From NCBI GenBank assembly GCA_024362935.1, contig JANCRA010000039.1:6511040-6575039 (forward strand): a stretch of DNA of 64,000 nucleotides, given 5' to 3'. Positions within the stretch are counted from its first letter, which is position 1. The number at the start of each line of letters is the position of its first letter. Below the pieces are notes generated by a model. That model saw only the letters and a program-made list of their open reading frames with translations. It had not been told where the DNA came from and did no database searches. Positions 19,480 through 32,600 of the stretch are shown here, one piece after another. Source of the DNA: Setophaga petechia (Eukaryota > Chordata > Aves > Passeriformes > Parulidae). The position numbers and the translations under genes are program-made.

Positions 19480-22400
19480 AGTGGGATTGTGTGTGCAGCT
19501 TTCAAAGGTGTAGAAAGCAGCACCTCACAACTCTCCTGCCTTCCCCATTAACCTTAACATACGAATGGAATGAGTTTTGGACATCTTTTTTTGCTTCATG
19601 CAAAACACTCTGCAGACCTCGGTGCAACTTCTAGAACGATGGGAGATGTTTTCTGTACTGGCACAGTTTCTCCTTACGAGAATTAGTGGAAAAGCTTTTT
19701 GCTAAGATGTAGGAGACAAGAGAGGCTAATGACGAAGATACAGAGCTCCCTGTAGCTAATCGCCGGTCCCAAGGGTCTTTCAGCAGAAGCTGCGATGCAG
19801 AGCACAACGTGACTGGCAGAATGCCCTGCGACTGGCACAATGCTCTTCACTGAAAGAAACCGCTTCTCCGCCTCCAAGAGACGAAGAGAGCGGCAGCTTC
19901 AGAAAGGTGAGCAATGAAGCCACACAACACTGGGATTTTATGTGCAGCTTGCAAAATTATAGAAAGCAGTACCATACAACTCTCCATCCGTTTCCATTCA
20001 CCTAAATACGCGAATGGAAGGAGTTTTGGACATTTTTCTTTTGCTTGATGCAAAACACTCTGTAGACGTCCGTACAACTTCTAGAACACGGTGAGAGATG
20101 TTTCCTGTACTGGCACAGCATCTTCATGTGAGCCATAGTGGAAAAGCTTTTTAATGATATGTAGGTGACAAGAGAGGCTAAAGACGAAGATATGGATATC
20201 TCGAAAGCTAATCGCCAGTCCCTAGTGCCTTTCAGCAGAAGCTGCAATGCAGGGGGCACCACGACAGGCACAATGCTCTGCGACAGGTACAATGCTCTAC
20301 ACGCGAAGAAGCTGCTACTACGCCTCCAGGAGATAGAGAGAGCAGTAGGTTCGGAAATGCAAACAACGAAACTGCTCACCTTCTAAGATTGTATTTGCAG
20401 TTTGCAAAATTCTACCAATAGGACTTTACACCCCTCCCTTCTTCCCCATTCACCTTAATATGCGAATGGAAGGAGATTTGGACAACTTTCTTTTGCTTCA
20501 CGCAAAACACTCTGCAGACCTCTGTGCAAATTCTAGAACAGGATGCGATATATTTTCTGTAATGGCACAGTTTTTCCTTCTGAGCCATAGAGGAAAAGCT
20601 TTTTGCTAATGAGTAGTAGAAAGGAGAGGCTAAAGACGAAGTTACGGAGCTCTCTGTAGACAACCGCCGGTCAATAGTGCCTTTCAGCAGAAGCTGCAAT
20701 GCAGAGGGCACCGCGAACAACCCAATGCTCTGCCACCGGTAAACTGCTCTTCGAGCGAAGAAGGCGCTTCCTCTCCTCCAGGACACAGAGAGAGTGGCAG
20801 CTTCAGAAAGGTGAGCAACCAAGCAGCACAACATTGGGATTGTATGTGCAGCTTGCAAACTCATAGAAAACACTACCTTACAACTCTCTCTCCTTCCCCA
20901 TTCACCTTTATATGCGAATGGAAGGAGATTTGGACAACTTTCTTTTTTCTTGAGACAAAACACTCTGCAGAGCTTCTTGCACCTCACAGAAAAGGATGAG
21001 AGATGTTTTCTGTAGTGGCACAGTTTCTTCTTGTGAGCCATAGTGAAAAAGCTTTTTACAGAGATGCAGGAGACAAGACACACTAAGGACGAAGTTACGG
21101 AGCTGCCCGCAGCCTAGCGCCGGTCCCAAGCGTCTGTAAGCAGAAGCTGCGATGCAGAGCGCAACGCGACCAGCAAAATGCCCTGCGACCAGTACAATGC
21201 TCTTCCAACGTAGAAGCTGCTACCTGTCCTCCAGGAGACGGAGAGAGCTGCATCTAAAGAAGGGCGAGAAACAAAGCCGCACATCTCTGGGATTGTTTGT
21301 GTAGTTTGCACTCTTCCAGCAACAGGAGTTTACCACTCTCCCTCCTTCCCCAATCACCATAACATGCCAATGGAAAGAGATTTGGACAACTTTCTTTTGC
21401 TTCAGTCAAAACACTCTGCAGACCTCTGTGTAACTTATAGAGCACGATGAGACATGTTTTCTGTACTGGCACAGTTTCTCCTTGTGAGCCATAGTGGAAA
21501 AGTTTTTGCTGATATATAGGCGAGAAGAGACGCTAAAGACGAAGAAATGGAGCTCCCCGCATCTAATCGATGGTCCCAAGCATCTTTCAGGGGAAGCTGC
21601 GATGCAGAGCGCAATGCGACCGGTACAATGCTCTGCTCTCCGACCGGCTAAATGCTTATCGACTGTTACAGCGTCCTTCGCTGAAAGATACCACTTCTCA
21701 GCCTCCAGGAGACGGAGACAGCAGCTGCTTCAGAAAGGTGAGCAACCAAGCCGCACAACATTGGGATTGAATGTGCAGCTTGCTGACCCATAGAAAACAC
21801 TACCTTACAACTCTCTCCTTCCCCATTCACCTTAATATGTGAATGGAAGGGGATTTGGACAACTTTCTTTTGCTTCACGGAAAACACTCTGCTGAACTTC
21901 TTGCAACGTATAGAAAAAGATGAGAGATGTTTTCTGAAGTGGTACAGTTTCTCCTTGTGAGCCATACTGGGAAAGTTTTTGCTGATATATAGGCGAGAAG
22001 AGACGCTAAAGACGAAGAAACAGAGCCCCACGCAGCTAATCGGTGGTCCCAAGTGTCTTTCAGCAGAAGCTGTGATGCAGAGCACAATGCGACCAGTTCA
22101 GTGCTCTGCTCTCCGAAATGCTTATCTACAGTCACAGCGGCCCTCGCTGAAAGACAGCACTTCTCGGCCTCCAGGAGACAGAGACAGCAGCTGCTTCAGA
22201 AAGGTGAGCAACCAAGCAGCACAACATTGGGATTGTATGTGCAGCATGCAAACTCACAGAAAACACTACCTTACACCTCTCCCTCTTTCCCTATTCACCT
22301 TAATATGCGAATGAAAGTAGATTTGGACAACTTTCTTTTGCTTCATGGAAAACACACTGTGGACCTGCGTGTAACTTCTAGAACATGATGGGAGATGTTT

Positions 22401-25400
22401 TCTGTGCTGGCACAGTTTCTCCTTGTAAACCATAGTGGAAAAGCTTTTTACTAAGCTGTAGGAGAAAAGAGACGCTAAGGACAAAGTTACGGAGCTCCCC
22501 GCAGCCTAGCGCCGGTCCCTAGCGTCTTTCAGCAGAAGCTGTGATGCAGAGGGCATAATTGACTTCGCGCAAAGAAGCCGCTACCTCACCTCCAGGAGAC
22601 GGAGAGAGCGGCATCTTCAGAAAGGTGAGCAACCAAGCCACACAACATTGGGATTGTAAGTGCAGCCGCAAAACTCATAGAAAACACTACCTTACAACTC
22701 TCCCTCCTTCCCTATTCACCTTAATATTCGAATGGAAGGAGATTTGGGCAACTTTCTTTTGCATCGCACGTAACACTCTGCAGTCCTCCGTGTAACTTCT
22801 AGAACACGGTGAGAGATGTTTTCTGTACTGGCACAGTTTCTTCTTGCGAGCCATAGTGAAAAAGCTTTTTAAGAAGATGTAGGAGACAAGAGGCGGTAAA
22901 GACGACTATACTGAACTCCCGGTAGCTAAGCCCCGGACCCAAACAAACGTCTCTCAGCGGATGCTGCGATGCAGCACGCAACGCGACCGGTACAATTGTC
23001 TGCTACCGGTACAATGCTCTTCGCGCGAAGAGGCCGCTACCTCTCCTCTCGAACACGGAGACAGCCGCAGCTTCAGAAAAGTGAACAACGAAGCCGCACA
23101 CCTCAACGATTTTATGCGTAGTTTACACAGTCCTAGCAATATGAGTTTAGCACTCTACCTCCTTTCCCATTCACCTTAACATGCGAATGCAAGGAGATTT
23201 GGACAACTTTCTTTTGCTTCACAGAAAACACACTGTGGACCTGTGTGTAATTTCTAGAACACAATGGGAGATGTTTTCTGTACTGGCACAGTTTCTCCTT
23301 GTAAGCCATAGTGGAAAAGGTTTTTACTATACTGTAGGAGAAAAGAGACACTAAGGACGAAGTTACGGAGCTCCCTGCTGCCTAGCGCCGGTCCCAAGCA
23401 TCTGTAAGCAGAAGCTGTGATGCAGAGGGCATAATTCACTTCGCGCGAAGAAGCTGCTACCTCACCTCCAGGAGACGGAGAGAGCGGCAGCTTCAGAAAG
23501 GTGAGCAACCAAGCCGCACAACATTGGGATTGTAAGTGCAGCCGCAAAACTCATAGAAAACACTACCTTACAACTCTCTCTTCTTCCCCATTCACCTCAA
23601 TATGGGAATGGAAGGAGATTTAGGCAACTTTCTTTTGCTTCACGGAAAACACTCTGCAGAACTTCTTGCACCTTATAGAAAAAAATGAGAGATGTTTTCT
23701 GAAGTGGCACAGTTTCTCCTTGTGAGCCATAGTGGAAAAGTTTTTGCTGATATATAGGTGAGAGGAGATGCTAAAGACGAAGAAACTGAGCCCTCCGCAG
23801 CTAATCGAAGATCCCAGGCGTCTTTCAGCAGAAGCTGCGATGCAGAGCACAACGCGATCGGTACAATGCTCTGCTGTCCGACCGGCTAAATGCTTAACGA
23901 CTTTTTCAGTGTCCTTCGCTGAAAGATACCACTTCTCAGCCTCCAGGAGACAGAGGCAGCAGCCGCTTCGGAAAGGTGAGCAACCAAGCCACACAATATT
24001 AGGATTGTATGTGCAGCATGCAAACTCATAGAAAACAATACCTTACAACTCTCCATCCTTCCCTATTCACCTTAATATGCGAAAGGAAGGAGATTTGGAC
24101 AACATTCTTTTGCTTGACACAAAACGCTCTGCACAAATTCTTGAACCTTAAACAAAAAGGTGAGAGATGTTTTCTGTACTGGCACAGTTTCTTCTTGTGA
24201 GCGATAGTGGAAAAGCTTTTTACAGAGATGCAGGAGACAAGACACGCTAAGGACGATGATATGGATCTCCCAGCAGCTAAGCGCCACTCCCAAGCTGCTG
24301 TAAGCAGAAGCTGTGATGCAGAGGGCATAATTCACTTCGCGTGAAGAAGCCACTACCTTGCCTCCTAGAGATGGAGAGATCAGCAGCTTCAGAAAGGTGA
24401 GCAACCAAGCCGCACAACATTGGGATTGCATGTGCAGCTTGCAAACTCATAGAAAACACTACCTTACAACTCTCTCTCCTTCCCCATTCACCTTAATATG
24501 CAAATTCAAGGAGATTTGGACAACTTTCTTTTGCTTCACGGAAAACACCTTGCAGAATTTCTTGCACCTTATAGAAAAAGATGAGAGATGTTTTCTGAAG
24601 TGGTACAGTTTCTCCTTGTGAGCCATACTGGGAAAGTTTTTGCTGATATATAGGCGAGAAGAGACGCTAAAGACGAAGAAACAGAGCCCCACGCAGCTAA
24701 TCTGTGGTCCCAAGTGTCTTTCAGCAGAAGCTGCGATGCAGAGCGCAACGCGACCGGAACAATGCTCTGCTCTCCGACCGGCTAAATGCTTATCAACTGT
24801 TACAGTGTCCCTCGCTGAAAGACAGCACTTCTCGGCCTCCAGGAGACAGGGACAGACGCCGCTTCAGAAAGGTGAGCAACCAAGCAGCACAACATTGGGA
24901 TTGTATGTGCAGCATGCAAACTCATGGAAAACACTACCTTACAACTCTCCTTTCTTCCCTATTCATCTTAATATGCGAATGGAAGGAGATTTGGACAACT
25001 TTCTTTTGCATCGCACATAACACTCTGCAGAACTCCCTGTAACTTCTAGAACACGGTGAGAGATGTTTTCTGCACTGGCACAGTTTCTTCTTGTGAGCCA
25101 TAGTAAAAAACCTTCTTACTAAGATGTAGGAGACAAGAGACGGTAAAGAAGACGATACGGATCTCCCGGTAGCTAAGCGCCGGTCTCAAATGTCTTTCAG
25201 CCGAAGCTGCGATGCAGCATGTAACGCTACCGGCACAAAGCTCTGCTACCTGTACAATGCTCTTCACGCGAAGATGCCGCTACTTCTCCTCTAGAAGACG
25301 GAGAGAACTGCAGCTTCAGAAAGGCGAACAACAAAGCTGCACACCTCTAAGATTTTATGTGTAGTTTGCACATTCCTAACAATAGGAGTTTACCACTCTA

Positions 25401-25630
25401 CCTCCTTCCCCATTCACTTTAACATACAAATGCAAGGAGATTTGGACAACTTTCTTTTGCTTCACGGAAAACACACTTTGGACTGGCTTGTAACTTCTAG
25501 AACACAATGGGAGATCTTTTCTCTACTGACACAGATTCTCCTTGTAAGCCATAATGCAAAAGCTTTTTTCTAACCTGTAGGAGAAAAGAGACGCTAAAGA
25601 CAAAGTTACGGAGCACCCCGCAGCCTAGCT
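19480..25630 (+). repeat. Long satellite monomers, main left block
   Basis: About 13 monomers of roughly 420-470 bp follow head to tail, each marked by 'gga(g/t)ttggacaactttctttt' (for example near 20,475, 20,930, 21,388, 21,860, 22,325, 22,743, 23,200, 23,625, 24,095, 24,517, 24,985, 25,443). Subtypes are visible: some read 'gatatataggcgagaagag', some 'tgtaggagaaaagagac', some 'gatgcaggagacaagacac', and they recur out of simple order. The GC-rich module contains short internal doublings such as 'cgaccggtacaatgctct' and a palindromic CTTCG..CGAAG. Monomers are well diverged from one another, unlike the core at the right of the window. Confidence 0.92.
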
Positions 25631-28541
25631 CTCCCATCTACATGTTTCATGAAAGTCTGCAGAGTGTATAACAAGAAGCAAAAGAAACTTGTCCAAAACG
25701 CCTTCCATTCGAATGTTCCTAGAAAGGGAAAAGGCCCGAGAGTGGAAAGCTACTGTTTTCTATCAGTTTGCAAGATGGGCATACAATCCCAGTGTTGCGC
25801 AGAGATTAGCTTTACAGTGCACTGCAGTAAGTCCCTCTTGTCACCTACAACTATGCAATTAGCTTTTTCACTATGTCTCGCTAGGAGAAAATGTGCCTGC
25901 TCAGAAAACACCTCCATTGTATTTCAGAAGTTGCACGGAGGTGTGCAGAATGTTTAGCTAGTAGCAAAGGAATGTTGTCCCCAGCTCCTTCCGTTCGAAT
26001 ATTAATGTGAATGGAAAAGGCAGGACAGTGTAAAAGTATTGTTTTCTATCAGTTTTAAAGTAGCTTACCCAATCCCAGTGTTGTGCGGGTATGTTGTTCG
26101 CCGCTCAGAAGCTGCCGCAGTCTCTGTCTCCCGGAGGAGAAGACGCTTTTTCTTGGCGTGAAGAGCATTTTTCCGGTTGAAGGACACTGCGCCGGTCGCG
26201 GTGTGCTGGGGAGCACAGCTAGTGCCGAAGGTGCCCCGAGGTGGCGCTTAGCGTTGCAGTGCTCTGTGACCTGGTCTGTAGTGTCTCCTGCTGGTTACAC
26301 GTCAGCAAAAAGTTTTTCCACTATGTCTCGCAAGGAGAAACTGTGCCTGTTAAGAAAACATCTCCCATCGTGTTCTAGAGGTTGCACGCAGGTCTGCAGA
26401 GTGTTCTGCAACAAGAAAAGGAATGTTGTCCAAAACTACTTCCTTTCGAGTATTAATGTGAAAGGAAAGGCAAGAGAGTGGAAAGGTACTGTTCAATATC
26501 AGTTTGCTAGCTGGGCACACAATCACAGTGTCGTGCAGCCATTACATTTGCAGTGCACTGTAGTAAGTGCCTCTAGTCACCTACATCTAAGCAAATAGCT
26601 TTTTCACTGTATCTCCTAAGGAGAAACTTTGCCTGTTGAGAAAACAGCTCCCATCATTTTTTAGAGGGAACAAAAAGGTCTGCAGAGTGTTTTGCAAGAA
26701 GTAAAAGAAAGTTGTCCAAAATCCCTAAAATTCGAATTGTACTGGGAAAGGAAAATGCAGGAGAGTGGAAAGGTACTGTTATCTCTCAGTTTGCAAGCTG
26801 CTTACAAAATGCCAGTGCTGTGCAGCCTTTAGCTTTGCAGCGCACTGTAGTCAGTGCCTCTGGTCACCTACATCTAAGCAAATACCTTTTTCACAATGTC
26901 TCGCAAGGAGAAACTCTGCCTGCTCAGAAAACATCTCCCATCCTGTTCTAAAGTTTGCACGCCGGTAGCAGAGTGTTCTGCAATAAGAAAAAAAAGTTGT
27001 CCAAATGACCTTCCTTTCAAATGTTACTGGCAAAGGAAAATGCAGGAGAGTGGAAAGGAACTGTATTCTCTCAGTTTGCAAGCTGCTTACAAAATGCCTG
27101 TGTTGTGCAGCGATTACCTTTCAGTGCACTGAAGTTCATACCTCCTGTCACCTACATGTAAGAAAACAGCTTTTTTACTCTATCTCTTAAGGAGAAATTG
27201 TGTCTGTTCAGAAAACATCCCCCATCGGTTTTTAGTGGGTGCACGCAGGTCTGCAGAGTGCTTTGCAAGAAGCAAAGGATTGTTGTCCAAAACTGCTTCC
27301 ACTTGTATATTAATGTGAACGGAAAAGGCATGAGAGTGTAAAGGAACTGTTTTCTATCAGTTTTTCAGCTGCTGACACAATCCCAGTGTTGTGTAGCCAT
27401 TAGCTTTGCAGTGCACTTTAGTAGAAGCCTCATGTCACCTACAACTAAGCAAATCGCTTTTCACTGTATCTCGCAAGGAGAAACTGTGCCGGTACATAAA
27501 AGATCTCTCATCGTGTTCTAGAGGTTGTACGCAGGTCTACAGAGTGTTTTGCAAGAAGCAAAAATAAGTTGTCCAAAATTCTTTCCATTCGAATAGTAAT
27601 GTGAATGGAAAAGGCAGCAGAGTGTAAAGGTACTGTTTTCTCTCAGTTTGCAAGCTGCTTGCACAATCCCAGTCTTGTGCAGCAATTAGCTTTCAGTGCA
27701 CTGTAGTAAGTGCCTCTTTTTGCCTACATCTAAGCAAATTGCTTTTTCCCCATGTCTCGCACTGAGAAACTGTGCCAATTCAGAAAAAATCTGCCATCGA
27801 GTTCTAGAGGTTGTTTGCAGGTGTGCAGAGTGTTTCGCAAGAAGCAAAAGAAAGTTGTCTAAAACGCCTTGCATTCAAATAGAAATGTGAATAGAAAAGG
27901 CAGGAGAGTGGATAGGTACTGTGTTCAACCATTTTGCAAGATGGACATACAATCCCAGTGTTGTGCAGAGATTAGCCTTGCAGTGCACATCAGTAAGTGC
28001 CTCTTGTCACCTATATATCAGCAATCAGCTTTTTAATTATATCTCGCAAGGAGAAACTGTGCCAGTACATAAAACATCTCTCATCTTGTTCTAGAGGTTG
28101 TACGCAGGTCTGCAGAGTGTTTTGAGGGAAGCAAAAGAAACTTGTCCACAACTCCCTCCATTCGAATATTCATGGGAATGGAAAAGGCAGGGGAGTGGAA
28201 AGGTACTGTTTTCTAACAGTTTGCAAGCTGCTTACAAAATGCCAGTGTTGTGCAGCCTTTACCTTTGCAGTGTGCACCGTAGTAAATTCCTCTTGCCACT
28301 AACATCTAAGCAAATAGGTTTTTCACTCTATCCCACAGGGAGAATGTGTTCCAGTTCAGAAAATATCTTGCATCGTGTTCTAGAGAATGCACGCAGGTCT
28401 GCAGAGTGTTCTGCAACAAGAAAAGGAAAGTTCTCCAAAACGCCTTCCTTTCGAGTATTAATGTGAAAGGAAAGGCAAGAGAGTGGCAAGGTACTGTTTA
28501 ATATCAGTTTTCAAACTGGGCACACAATAAAAGTGTTGTGC
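25631..28541 (-). repeat. Satellite in inverted orientation, mostly short monomers
   Basis: At 25630 the forward monomer stops after 'gcagcctagc', and the plus strand continues with 'tctcccatctacatgtttc', which is the reverse complement of the family at a different internal position. Monomers are now mostly about 280-290 bp and lack the GC-rich module. One exception is 26085-26325, which retains a reversed copy of that module ('agaagctgccgcagtctctg' through 'gcgccggtcgcggtg'). This links the long and short forms as one family. Confidence 0.9.
26085..26325 (-). repeat. Reversed long-form GC-rich module inside the short-monomer block
   Basis: Reads 'cagaagctgccgcagtctc', then 'tctcccggaggagaagacg', 'ggcgtgaagagcat', 'actgcgccggtcgcggtg' and 'cagtgctctgtgacctgg', the reverse complement of the module seen in every monomer at 14.3-25.6 kb. 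Neighbouring monomers on both sides lack it. Confidence 0.85.
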
Positions 28542-29625
28542 TTTTTGCCCAGCTGTAGGTGACAAGGGGCACATACTACAGTGCCCTGTAAAATTTATCA
28601 CTGCACAACACTGGCATCATGTAAGCAGCTTGCAAACTGATAGAAAACAGTACCTTTCCACTCTCCTGCTTTTTCCATTCACATTACTAATCGAATGGAA
28701 GGAGTTTTGGACAACTTTCATCTCCAACAGGCAAAATATTCTGCAGACCTGCGCGCAACCTCTAGAACACGATGGGAGATGTTTTTCGAACAGGCCCAGT
28801 TTCTGCTTGCGGGACATAGTGAAAAAGGCATATGCTTAAGACGTAAGTCAGAAAAGGGACGTACTATAGTGCACTGCAAAGCTAATGGCAGCACAACACA
28901 GAGATTGTGTGTCCAGCCTGCAAAGTGATAGAAAACAGTACCTTCCACTCTCCTGCTTTTTCCGTTCACATTAATATTCGAATGCAAGGAGTTTTGGACA
29001 ACTTTCTTTTCCTTCATGCAAAACACTGTGCAGACCTGCGTGCAACCTCTAGAACGGGATGGGAGATGTTTTTCGAACAGGCCTGGTTTCTGCTTGCGAG
29101 ACATAATGAAAAAGCTTTTCGCTTAGCTGTAGGTGACAAGAGGCACTTTCTACAATGCCCTGCAAAGTGTATTGCTGCGCAACAGCGGCGTTTTGTAAGC
29201 AGCTTGCAAACTGATAAAAAACAGCACGTTTCCAATCTCCTGCCTTTTCCCTTCACATTAATATTCGAATGCAAGGAATTTTGGACAACTTTCTTTTCCT
29301 ACAGGCAAAACAGCCTGCAGACCTGCGTGCAACCTTTTGTGCATAATAGGAGAAGTTTTCTGAACAGGCACAGTTTCTGCTTATGCGACATAGCGAAAAA
29401 GCTATTTCTATGGATGTAGGCGACAAGACAAACTTTCCTAAGCGCAGTGCAAAGCTAATGGCAGCAAAACACAGGGATTGTGTGTCCAGCTGGCACACTG
29501 ATAGAAAACAGTACCTTTCCACTCTCCAGGATTTTCAATTCCCACTAGTATTCGAATTGAATGGGATTTGGACAACTTTCGCTTCCGTCTGGCAAAACAC
29601 TATGAGGACCTGTGTGCAGCCCCTT
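28542..29625 (+). repeat. Satellite in forward orientation, short monomers
   Basis: At 28541/28542 the reversed family ('aaaagtgttgtgc') meets forward family ('tttttgcccagctgtaggtg'). 'gttttggacaactttc' then recurs near 28,705, 28,990 and 29,277, so the monomer is about 286 bp. The GC-rich module is replaced by a short 'ctacagtgc.ctg.aaagcta' segment. Confidence 0.9.
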
Positions 29626-32600
29626 GGACTGAAAAAGAAAGTATTAATGTGAATGGAAAGGCAAGAGAGTGGAAAGGTAGTGTTTTCTATCACTTCGCAA
29701 GCTGGGCACACAATCCCAGTGTTGTGCTTCGATTAGCTTTCCAGGGCACTGCAGGCAGTGCCTGTGGTCACCTACATCTAAGGAAAAAGCTTTCTCACTA
29801 TGTCTCGCTAGGAGAAAATGTGCCTGCTCGGTAACCATCTCCTATCATGTTCTAGAGGTTGCACAGAGGGCTGCAGAGTGTTTTGCAACAAGAAAAAGAA
29901 AGTCTTAATGTGAATGGAAAGGCAAGAGAGTGGAAAGGTACTGTTTTCTATGACTTTGCAAGCTGGGCACACAATCCCAGTGTTGTGCTTCGATTAGCTT
30001 TGCAGTGCACTGTAGATAGTGCCTCTTGTCACCTACATCTAAGGAAAAGGCTTTTTCACGATGTCTCGCAATGAGAAACTGTGCCAGTTCAAAAAACATC
30101 TCCCATCTTGTTGTGGAGGGTGCACGCTGGTGTGGGGAGTGTTTTGCAAGAAGCAAAAGAAAGATGTCCAAAACTCCTTCCATTCAAATAGAAATGTGAA
30201 TAGAAAAGGCAGGAGAGTGGAATGGTACTGTTTTCTATCAGTTTGCAAGCTGGGCACACAATCCCAGTGTTGTGTAGCAATTAGCTTGTCAGTGCTCTGC
30301 AGTAAGTGCGTCTTGTAACCTACATCTAAGCAAAAAGCTTCTTCACAGTTTCTCGCAAGGAGAAACTACGCCTGCTCCGAAAACATCTCCTATCCCGACT
30401 AGAGTTTGCACACGTGTCAGTGAAGTGTTCTGCAACAAGAAAGAGAAAGTTGTCCAAAACCACTTCCTTTCGAATGTTATTGGCAATGGAAAAGGCAGGA
30501 GAGTTGAAAGGTACTGTTTTCTCTGAGTTTGCAATCTGCTTACAAAATGCCAGTGTTCTACAGCGATTACCTTTGCAGTGCACTGGAGTAACTGCCTTTT
30601 GTTTCCAACCTCTAAGCAAATAGCCTTTTCAGTATATCCCGCAAGGCGAAACTGTGTGCCTGTTCAGGAAACATCTGCCATCGTGTTCTAGAGGTTGCAC
30701 GCAGGTCTGCAGAGTGTTCTGCAACGAGAAAAGAAACTTGGCCAAAATGCCTTCCATTCGAATGTTCCTAGAAAGGGAAAATGCAGGAGAGTGGAAAGGT
30801 AGTGTTTTCTATCACTTTGCAAGCTGGACACACAATCCCAGTGTTGTGCTACGATTAGCTTTCCAGGGCACTGCAGTAAGTGCCTGTGGTCACCTACATC
30901 TAAGCAAAAAGCTTTTTCACTATGTCCCGCTAGGAGAAAATGTGCCTGCTCTGTAACCATCTCCTATCATGTTCTAGAAGTTGCACGGAGGTGTGTGGAG
31001 TGTTTTGCAAGAAGCCAAACAAAGTTGTCCAAAACTCCTTCCATTCGAATAGTAATGCGAATGGAAAAGGCAGGAGAGGGGAAAGGTACTGTTTTCTATC
31101 TGTTTGTAAGCTGCTTACACAATCCCAGTGCTGTGTAGCAATTAGTTTTTCAGTGCACTGTAGTAGGTGCCTCTTTTCACCTGCATCTAAGCAAATTGCT
31201 TTTTCCCCATGTCTCGCAAGGAGAAACTGAGCCTGTTCAGAAAACATCTCCCATTGACTTCTAGAGAATGCACGCAGGTGTGCAGAGTGTTTAGCAAGAA
31301 GCAAAAGAAACTTGTCTAAGACGCCTTGCATTAAAATAAAAATGTGAATAGAAAAGGAAGGAGAATGGAGAGGTACTGTTTTCTATCAGTTTGCAATCTG
31401 CTTACACAATCCCAGTGCCGTGTAGCAATTAGATTGTCAGTACACTGCAGTAAGTGTTTCTTGTTACCTACATCTAAGCAAATAGCTTTTTCACTAAGTC
31501 TCGCAAGGAGAAAACCTTCCTGCTCACTACACAACTTCCATCGTGTTGTAGAGGTTGCAGAGAGGGCTGCAGAGTGTTTTGCAACAAGAAAAAGAAAGTT
31601 GTCTAAGACGCCTTCCTTTCAAGTATTAATGTGAAGGGAAAGGCAAGAGAGTGGGAAAGTATTGTTTTCTATCACTTTGCAAGCTGCTAACACAATCGCA
31701 GTGTTGTGTAGCAATTAGTTTGTCAGTGAACTCCAGTAAGTGTTTCTTGTTACCTACATCAAAGCAAACAGCTTTTTCACACTGTCTCGCTAGGAGAAAA
31801 CGTTCCCGCTCACTAAACACCTCCTATCGTGTTCTAGGGGTTGCACAGAGGGCTTCAGAGTGTTTTGTAACAAGAAAAAGAAAGTTGTCTAAGACGCCTT
31901 CCTTTCAAGTATTAATGTTAAGGGAAAGGCAAGAGAGTGGGAAAGTACTGTTTTCTATCACTTTGCAAGTTGCTTACACAATCCCAGTGTTGTGTAGCAA
32001 TTAGCTTGTCACTGCACTGCAGTACGTGTTTCTTGTCACCTACATCTAAGCAAATAGCTTTTTCACTATGTCTCGCAAGGAGAAAACGTTGCTGCTCACT
32101 AAACAACTTCCATCGTGTTGTAGATGTTGCACAGAGGGCTGCAGAGTGTTTTGCAAAAAGACAAAGAAAGGTGTTTAAGTCGCCTTCCTTTCAAGTATTA
32201 ATGTGAAGGGAAAGGCAAGAGAGTGGGAAAGTACTGTTTTCTAGCACTTTGCAAGCTGCTAACACAATCCTAGTGTTGTGTAGCAATTAGCTTTTCACTG
32301 CGCTGCAGTAAGTGTTTCTTGTTACCTACATCTAAGCAAATAGCTTTTTCACTATGTCTCGCAAGGAGAAAACCTTCCTGCTCACTGAACATCTCTTATC
32401 GTGTTCCAGAAGTTGCACAGAGGGCTGCAGAGTTTTTTGCAACAAGAAAAAGAAAGTTGTCTAAGACGCCTTCCTTTCAAGTATTAATGTGAATGGAAAG
32501 GCAAGAGAGTGGGAAAGTACTGTTTACTATCACATTGCAAGCGGCTAACACAATCCCAGTGTTGTGTAGCAAATAGCTTGTCACTGCACTGCAGTAAGTG

